A stretch of DNA of 16,488 nucleotides, from contig DBYL01000035.1 in the NCBI GenBank assembly GCA_002309835.1, positions 9,324 to 25,811 of the forward strand, read 5' to 3'. The translations under genes were made by a program, and so were the position numbers. This stretch comes from Bacteroidales bacterium UBA1187. GTDB lineage: Bacteria > Bacteroidota > Bacteroidia > Bacteroidales > Paludibacteraceae. How positions within the stretch are numbered: position 1 is the stretch's first letter; the number at the start of each line of letters is the position of its first letter. The notes below the pieces were generated by a model. That model had not been told where the DNA came from, made no database searches, and saw only the letters and a program-made list of their open reading frames with translations. This document shows, piece by piece, positions 12,655 to 16,488 of this stretch.

Positions 12655-14655
12655 TTATTGGAAGTTAGCGCGGTTGTCCACTACGTCGGCCTTATCCTCC
12701 ACCAGTTGAATAGCCTGGTAAGGCAGGTAGGCGAGACGTGCAGACAGTTGTGCCTTCTCTGCGTCAGCGTTAAATACTTCTTCGGTATTATTAGCAGCGC
12801 CAGTCTTAACAACGAAGACGCCCATGTTACCTTGGATAGGCTCGCTCAGTTGATTCTCGCCTAAGGCGATGGTCTTTCCGATGACAGCAGGTTCCATACC
12901 GGCGTTGCCGAAGCGGTTGTCTGCCAGCGAAACGCGCTCGGTAGCCTGAACCTGTTGACCCAGTACCTCTGCAGCTGCCTCAATAGACTCTACGCCCTTG
13001 AGCTGTTTGGTGATATACGCAGCCTTCGCGTTATTCGTAGCCTCATAGGTCAATTCCGGACGAACGGACTCCAATGGACGATAGTTGCCATCGTTCACTT
13101 CCGTCAAAGCGGCTACTACGAATTGCTGACCGCACTCGAATACATCCGATACCTTGCCTTCTTTTGCCTCAAATGCCCAACGAACGATAGGACGGCTGTT
13201 CTTCAGCTGACCAATCTTATCTGTGTTGGCAGTAAGGTTATACTGCGGAATCACAGCCATACCAGCCTCTTGCGCAGCAGCCTCAAGAGCCTCTGCATTA
13301 TCGTTAGCAACGATGAACTGCTTAGCGCTATTATAGATAGCCGAATAGGTCTTACTGGACGGAGTTACCTCGCGAGAGAGGATAGCGAGCTTCACTTTCG
13401 GCGTAGCTGCGCTGATGTCCAAAATCTCATACGTCTGCTCACCCATACCTTGCGCTACGGTGAAGCGTGTGCCGCGTTTTCCTGCGAATGCAGGATCCGC
13501 GATGTTCTTCGGCAGATCAGTAGCTGCGAACCAACCCAGTTCCTGATCTTCGCCACCTTCTACGATAGCCTTCAACTCAACCGAGTCAGGCACCGAATAG
13601 CCGGCTTGCATGATACGCGCCATAGCATAGGTGTTGTTCTCAAAGAGAATATCCGTGCATTGACCGGCCTTAGCGCCCTTTGCGAACGCGAAGTCTTTGA
13701 ATTGCGCCGGAACGGTCTTGATAGAGTAGTCACGACCGTCATACATGATATCCGAATTGGTGTTTACCACGAGACTTACGTCCTCTGCGGTCTGGAATTC
13801 CTCTTTCAGGCTCGTCAGCAACTCCTCTGCAGCCTTGAAATCATCCTCGGACGGAACGATATCGAACGCGATGTATTTGATTGCGCGGTTCGGGGTCTGC
13901 TTGTATTGCTCTTTATGCTGCTTGTAGAGCTTCTTAACGTCCGCATCGCTTACTGTTACCAAACTATCGGCAACAGCGAAGTATGGCTGCATTACGTATT
14001 CAGCGCTCACGCCGTTTTGACGACCATTGAATGCGAATTCTGCATCCAGCGAGTTGGCTTTGAAAAGATGCTGCAACAGAGCGGAATATTTCTCCTGCAT
14101 ATGGCTGATACGCACTGCTTTCTCCCAATATAGCCAGTAGGTCTTAGCCTGCTGGAGGTTCGCGTTCTGCTCTGCGTCACCGTCTTCTTGATTGATAGCC
14201 TGAAGCAGATTAACTACGGCTTGGCGGTTGAACTGACCGTTCTCATCGCAGAAAGCACGACGGCTGCGGATAATCTGGTGAGGGTTCTCGCCGATGCAGA
14301 GTTCGCTCAACTCATCCGTGGTAACGTCCATACCGATTTCCTTCGCTTGCGCACGCAGTGTGAAGTCCATCATAAACATGTTCCATACTTGGTTGCGAAT
14401 CTGTGCGCTTAAGTCTTCGTCTAGATCCGAGCGGCCGCTCTCAATCTTGTAAACCTCCGTCAGTTGGTCTTTAGCCGCCTCATACTCCGTGTAGTGAATC
14501 TTTTGACCCTCAATCACGCCTACATTCTCGCGACTGCGGTTGAAGAAGCTGCTACCGGAGTTCAAAAAGTCTCCGAGAATAAATGCTAACATGGCCAAAC
14601 CCACAATTGCAATCAACAGGGCGCCATGGTTTCTAATTTTTTGTAAACTTGCCAT
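12655..14655 (-). CDS. PpiD/SurA-like periplasmic foldase with a shortened parvulin region
   Basis: This 666-residue protein is anchored by one N-terminal helix (about 11-30, after SLQKIRNHG) and faces the periplasm. Residues about 40-250 are the SurA/PpiD N-terminal chaperone region, including VIEGQKIHYTEYE. In family members the parvulin domain then starts with an ARHIL-type strand and continues to a GGDLGWF motif. Here the corresponding stretch runs directly from VPDSVELKAIVEG (355-367) to QELGWF (371-376). It continues through DPAFAGKRGT and YEILDIS to KVKLAILSREV (420-430). About 35-45 residues carrying the catalytic His and Cys/Asp region thus appear to be missing. The product is probably a chaperone for outer-membrane proteins without prolyl isomerase activity. 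The gene lies 23 bases after the lipoprotein gene, in the same operon, and starts after an A/T-rich leader with no Shine-Dalgarno. Confidence 0.85.
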   Translation of the reverse strand: MASLQKIRNHGALLIAIVGLAMLAFILGDFLNSGSSFFNRSRENVGVIEGQKIHYTEYEAAKDQLTEVYKIESGRSDLDEDLSAQIRNQVWNMFMMDFTLRAQAKEIGMDVTTDELSELCIGENPHQIIRSRRAFCDENGQFNRQAVVNLLQAINQEDGDAEQNANLQQAKTYWLYWEKAVRISHMQEKYSALLQHLFKANSLDAEFAFNGRQNGVSAEYVMQPYFAVADSLVTVSDADVKKLYKQHKEQYKQTPNRAIKYIAFDIVPSEDDFKAAEELLTSLKEEFQTAEDVSLVVNTNSDIMYDGRDYSIKTVPAQFKDFAFAKGAKAGQCTDILFENNTYAMARIMQAGYSVPDSVELKAIVEGGEDQELGWFAATDLPKNIADPAFAGKRGTRFTVAQGMGEQTYEILDISAATPKVKLAILSREVTPSSKTYSAIYNSAKQFIVANDNAEALEAAAQEAGMAVIPQYNLTANTDKIGQLKNSRPIVRWAFEAKEGKVSDVFECGQQFVVAALTEVNDGNYRPLESVRPELTYEATNNAKAAYITKQLKGVESIEAAAEVLGQQVQATERVSLADNRFGNAGMEPAVIGKTIALGENQLSEPIQGNMGVFVVKTGAANNTEEVFNADAEKAQLSARLAYLPYQAIQLVEDKADVVDNRANFQ

Positions 14656-14678
14656 TTTTTATTTGTTAGTTAATAATT

Positions 14679-15554
14679 TTATTCGTTGTAATTCGGGTTT
14701 GTTGTGCTAATTAAGTATGCCGTACCTGTTGTCTCGGGCGTACCCTTATAGTTCGTCAATTTACTATGCACAACGACAGTGTCGTTCGGGGCAATGTGAT
14801 CCTGTGAGGGGAAACTCTCGTTGTTCAGACCGATACCGTTATATACCTCGAAAATTTTCTTGCCATCAGAAATAAGATAGGTAGCCTTGCCGGAACTATA
14901 ACTTAAAATTTCCGTTACTACACCAAGCACATTGTATTCTTCGCTCGTGCTACCTCCATCAGCCAATGCCAATGCTCTGGTCACTGCTTCGCTGGTGCTA
15001 ATTTGACCTTCTGCCGGCTCTGGACAACCCGGGAACGGAGGAGGAGCTACCATCGAGTCGATACGTACGATGAAACCGTTCTTTAACTCCGGCGTCGGAG
15101 CGTTGGAGGAACCGGCCTTCTGATAAAGCGTCAGCACACCGATAACTGTCACCTTCGATCCTACACGCGGCACATCCGCATTCTTACGGAAGGGACGATT
15201 ATAGAGGTTATTCGTATAATAGCAGGCAATAGACGATTTGCCGGCAATGCTATCCGAAAGATCGAAATTGATGTTGTCGTACTGAGAAGGTACGTTCATC
15301 GGATTGGTGGTATTCTTCGTGATCACACCAGTCAATTTATACAACTCACCGGTCTCGGCATTTACCGCAAGCGACTTGCACAAGGCAATAGCGCTGTCGA
15401 TACTAATCTCGATACCGTTGGTATCCGGAACCAAGATTGGAATAGTGTCTACGTTCTGCGAGTTGTCGCCGGGATTGTTGATGTAAGGAGTCTCGTTGCA
15501 ACTAATCATCGCCAATGCCACCAGCATCGTCGAGATAAAAATGTATTTCTTCAT
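14679..15554 (-). CDS. Lipoprotein with two OB-fold-like repeats
   Basis: This is a 291-residue predicted lipoprotein. I start it at the ATG at 15554 (MKKYIFIS), because the signal peptide then has a normal length and the acylated Cys is residue 19 (AMIS-C). An ATG 24 bases further upstream (15578) would leave only a few leader bases after the predicted promoter. After a Pro/Asn-rich linker, two similar units follow. The first (about 45-175) contains ISIDSAIALCKSL and YKLTGVITK. The second (about 185-291) contains ISTSEAVTRALAL, YNVLGVVTEI, ATYLISDGKKIFEVYNG and VVVHSKLTNYKGTPE. This pattern matches the BACON-like or OB-fold surface lipoprotein modules common in Bacteroidota (DUF5689/DUF6359 type), which often accompany nucleases and other secreted enzymes. 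The function is unknown. It is the first gene of the upstream operon. Confidence 0.78.
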   Translation of the reverse strand: MKKYIFISTMLVALAMISCNETPYINNPGDNSQNVDTIPILVPDTNGIEISIDSAIALCKSLAVNAETGELYKLTGVITKNTTNPMNVPSQYDNINFDLSDSIAGKSSIACYYTNNLYNRPFRKNADVPRVGSKVTVIGVLTLYQKAGSSNAPTPELKNGFIVRIDSMVAPPPFPGCPEPAEGQISTSEAVTRALALADGGSTSEEYNVLGVVTEILSYSSGKATYLISDGKKIFEVYNGIGLNNESFPSQDHIAPNDTVVVHSKLTNYKGTPETTGTAYLISTTNPNYNE

Positions 15555-15589
15555 ATGTATTATAATTTGGTATTTCATAAAATAGCGTG

Positions 15590-15622
15590 CAAAGATACGA
15601 AAAATATTTCACGCGCGCAAAT
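15590..15622 (-). promoter_or_regulatory. Promoter of the lipoprotein-to-nuclease operon
   Basis: On the minus strand TTTG (15622-15619) and TATCTTTG (15597-15590) are separated by 21 bases, which fits the Bacteroidota -33/-7 consensus. The expected transcription start is near 15583, about 29 nt before the ATG at 15554, and this is one reason for choosing that start. The spacer begins CGCGCGTGAAA, an 11-mer also found at nearly the same distance from the -7 element of the surface operon. Confidence 0.7.
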
Positions 15623-15678
15623 AAATAAAGAAAAAAGTGAAAAAAAATAATGTACGTGCGATTATTCTTCGAATTTTC

Positions 15679-15709
15679 TTGCGTGTTCCAAAAAAAAGTA
15701 GTAATTTTG
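15679..15709 (+). promoter_or_regulatory. Promoter of the infC operon
   Basis: TTG (15679-15681) and TAATTTTG (15702-15709) lie 20 bases apart, matching the Bacteroidota promoter layout. Transcription should begin near 15716, giving a leader of about 70 nt before infC. The leader holds a GTGCCCGCAC palindrome (15738-15747) overlapping CCCGCACGGG, with no obvious terminator. Confidence 0.65.
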
Positions 15710-15772
15710 TCCGCTTTTTCGTTGGTAGGGTGTATTGTGCCCGCACGGGAAAGAAAGATATTTATTAATTTT

Positions 15773-15778
15773 AGGAGG
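15773..15778 (+). promoter_or_regulatory. Strong Shine-Dalgarno AGGAGG of infC
   Basis: AGGAGG lies exactly 8 nt before the ATA at 15787 but 23 nt before the first in-frame ATG (15802). The in-frame stop TAG at 15772-15774 overlaps it, so translation cannot start further upstream. The spacing therefore argues for an ATA start. Confidence 0.8.
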
Positions 15779-15786
15779 ATAAAACT

Positions 15787-16344
15787 ATAGCAACACCCCC
15801 GATGAGACCGCGTGGCGGTCGCGTGATTAAAGAAGACCCGCATCGTATTAACGACAAGATCCGCGGAGTCAATGAAGTACGCCTTATTGGCGACAATGTA
15901 GAACAGGGCATCTACTCGTTTCAACAGGCGATGAAGATCGCAGATGAGCAAAACCTCGACTTAGTCGAGATCGCTCCTACGGCTACGCCCCCCGTGTGTC
16001 GCGTGATTGATTATCAGAAGTTCCTGTACGCGCAGAAGAAAAAGCAAAAAGAGGCGAAAGCGAACGCCAAGAAGATGGAGGTGAAGGAGATTCGGTTCGG
16101 TCCGCAAACGGATGATCACGATTATAACTTCAAGCTCAAACACGCGATCGAGTTCCTCAAGGAAGGCAATAAGGTGAAGTCCTACGTCTTCTTCCGCGGC
16201 CGCTCTATCGTGTTTAAAGAACAAGGGGAATTGCTGCTCGCGCGCTTTGCCGCCGACCTCGCTGAATACGGCAAACCCGATAATGTACCAAATCTCGAGG
16301 GCAAGAGGATGATCCTCAATTTTAGCCCGAAGAGTAATAAATAA
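15787..16344 (+). CDS. infC: Translation initiation factor IF-3, probable AUA start
   Basis: The product is 185 residues when begun at ATA 15787 (MATPPMRPRGG). IF-3 binds the 30S subunit, checks the start codon-initiator tRNA pair and prevents premature 50S joining. The N-domain contains HRINDKIRGVNEVRLIGDN and the basic linker is YAQKKKQKEAKANAKKM. The C-domain contains KEIRFGPQTDDHDYNFKLKH and YVFFRGRS, with a normal end at NFSPKSNK. Many bacteria begin infC with AUU, AUC or AUA because IF-3 rejects such starts, giving negative autoregulation. Here the only candidates after the upstream in-frame stop (15772) are ATA 15787, with ideal Shine-Dalgarno spacing, and ATG 15802, with none. rpmI follows after 97 bases, the usual infC-rpmI-rplT order. 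Confidence 0.93.
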   Translation: MATPPMRPRGGRVIKEDPHRINDKIRGVNEVRLIGDNVEQGIYSFQQAMKIADEQNLDLVEIAPTATPPVCRVIDYQKFLYAQKKKQKEAKANAKKMEVKEIRFGPQTDDHDYNFKLKHAIEFLKEGNKVKSYVFFRGRSIVFKEQGELLLARFAADLAEYGKPDNVPNLEGKRMILNFSPKSNK

Positions 16345-16350
16345 GACAAA

Positions 16351-16413
16351 AAGCAAGTCGTAAGGCTTACCTTGGAAGCCCCATGAACTGGGGCCGGCTG
16401 CCTGAGACTGCTT
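16351..16413 (+). ncRNA. Probable structured leader RNA of the rpmI-rplT genes
   Basis: The infC-rpmI gap folds as a nested structure. The outer helix pairs AAGCAAGTC (16351-16359, one bulged A) with GACTGCTT (16406-16413). A second helix pairs AGGC (16363-16366) with GCCT (16400-16403). An inner hairpin GCCCCA/TGGGGC (16378-16383, 16389-16394) has a 5-base loop. It lacks a U-tract, and rpmI starts 28 bases later. Its position is that of the L20-binding autoregulatory leaders known in other bacteria, so a ribosomal-protein leader is the likely role. I cannot say whether it matches a catalogued family. Confidence 0.6.
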
Positions 16414-16441
16414 ATTACTAACAATTAATTATTTATACAAA

Positions 16442-16488
16442 ATGCCAAAGGTAAAGACTAATTCCGGTGCAAAAAAGCGTTTCACGCT
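16442..16488 (+). CDS. rpmI: Ribosomal protein bL35 (5' part only)
   Basis: Fifteen codons and two bases are present, reading MPKVKTNSGAKKRFT, which is the strongly conserved start of bL35 (usually MPKMKTNSGAKKRF). The gene runs off the window. Its position after infC, expected to be followed by rplT (bL20), is the standard arrangement. It has no Shine-Dalgarno, only an A/T-rich leader ending TACAAA. Confidence 0.93.
   Translation, partial: MPKVKTNSGAKKRFT

Noticed and set aside
12955..14133. + strand open frame of 392 codons opposite the PpiD-like gene
   Set aside because: It is a shadow frame. The minus-strand product has a clear membrane anchor and family motifs, and the + frame lacks a plausible start context.
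15555..15578. Earlier ATG (15578) as lipoprotein start
   Set aside because: It adds MKQ-like polar residues before a complete lipoprotein signal and would leave almost no leader after the predicted transcription start. The ATG at 15554 gives a normal signal peptide.
15646..15670. Possible hairpin ATAAT...ATTAT in the divergent intergenic region
   Set aside because: The stem is only five A/T pairs with a large loop, as expected by chance in AT-rich DNA.
15502..15951. Minus-strand open frame crossing the divergent intergenic region
   Set aside because: It overlaps both promoters, infC and the lipoprotein start, and its product has no recognisable features.

Overview
The window looks like chromosomal DNA from an uncultured or little-studied member of the Bacteroidales (phylum Bacteroidota). 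The evidence is: type IX secretion (T9SS)-style C-terminal tails, IgGFc-binding-like/PKD surface proteins, a SurA/PpiD-like periplasmic protein of the Bacteroidota form, an OB-fold lipoprotein, promoters of the TTTG-N~20-TAnnTTTG type, and A-rich start contexts that mostly lack a Shine-Dalgarno sequence. Coding density is high and no gene-free gap exceeds about 230 bases. I see no insertion sequence, phage gene or CRISPR array.

Layout. Bases 1-22 are the 3' end of a tRNA on the + strand, followed by an intrinsic terminator. From 33 to 15554 everything is on the minus strand, in two probable transcription units. Read in the direction of transcription, the upstream unit (about 15590 down to 8893) is an OB-fold lipoprotein, a PpiD-like foldase with a shortened parvulin region, an AmpG-like MFS transporter, CDP-diacylglycerol-serine phosphatidyltransferase (pssA), and a secreted endonuclease I with a T9SS-like tail. 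The downstream unit (about 8832 down to 33) is a surface operon: IgGFc-like/PKD protein A, an OmpA-type barrel protein with a long Lys/Ala/Glu stalk, a 55-bp array of 11-bp repeats, IgGFc-like/PKD protein B, and a PAP2 lipid phosphatase. A divergent intergenic region (15555-15786) carries promoters in both directions. The infC-rpmI translation operon runs rightward off the window.

How the genes may work together. Proteins A and B share one architecture and should be exported to the surface. The OmpA-like protein between them has an outer-membrane barrel, a carboxypeptidase-regulatory-like domain and a peptidoglycan-binding OmpA domain, so it could anchor the group between outer membrane and cell wall. 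PAP2 is translationally coupled to protein B (ATGA overlap) and may act on an envelope lipid carrier. The upstream unit is a mixed envelope set covering folding, transport, phospholipid synthesis and nuclease secretion.

The most notable signals are: (i) infC apparently starting at an AUA codon behind a perfect AGGAGG; (ii) the same AGGAGG at the same 8-nt spacing before only one other gene, the OmpA-like one; (iii) the 11-bp array between the OmpA-like gene and gene B; (iv) a PpiD-like protein lacking the catalytic start of its parvulin domain; (v) a compact T9SS-like tail shared by the nuclease and protein B; and (vi) a structured leader between infC and rpmI. All functional statements rest on reading motifs by eye; no database search was run.
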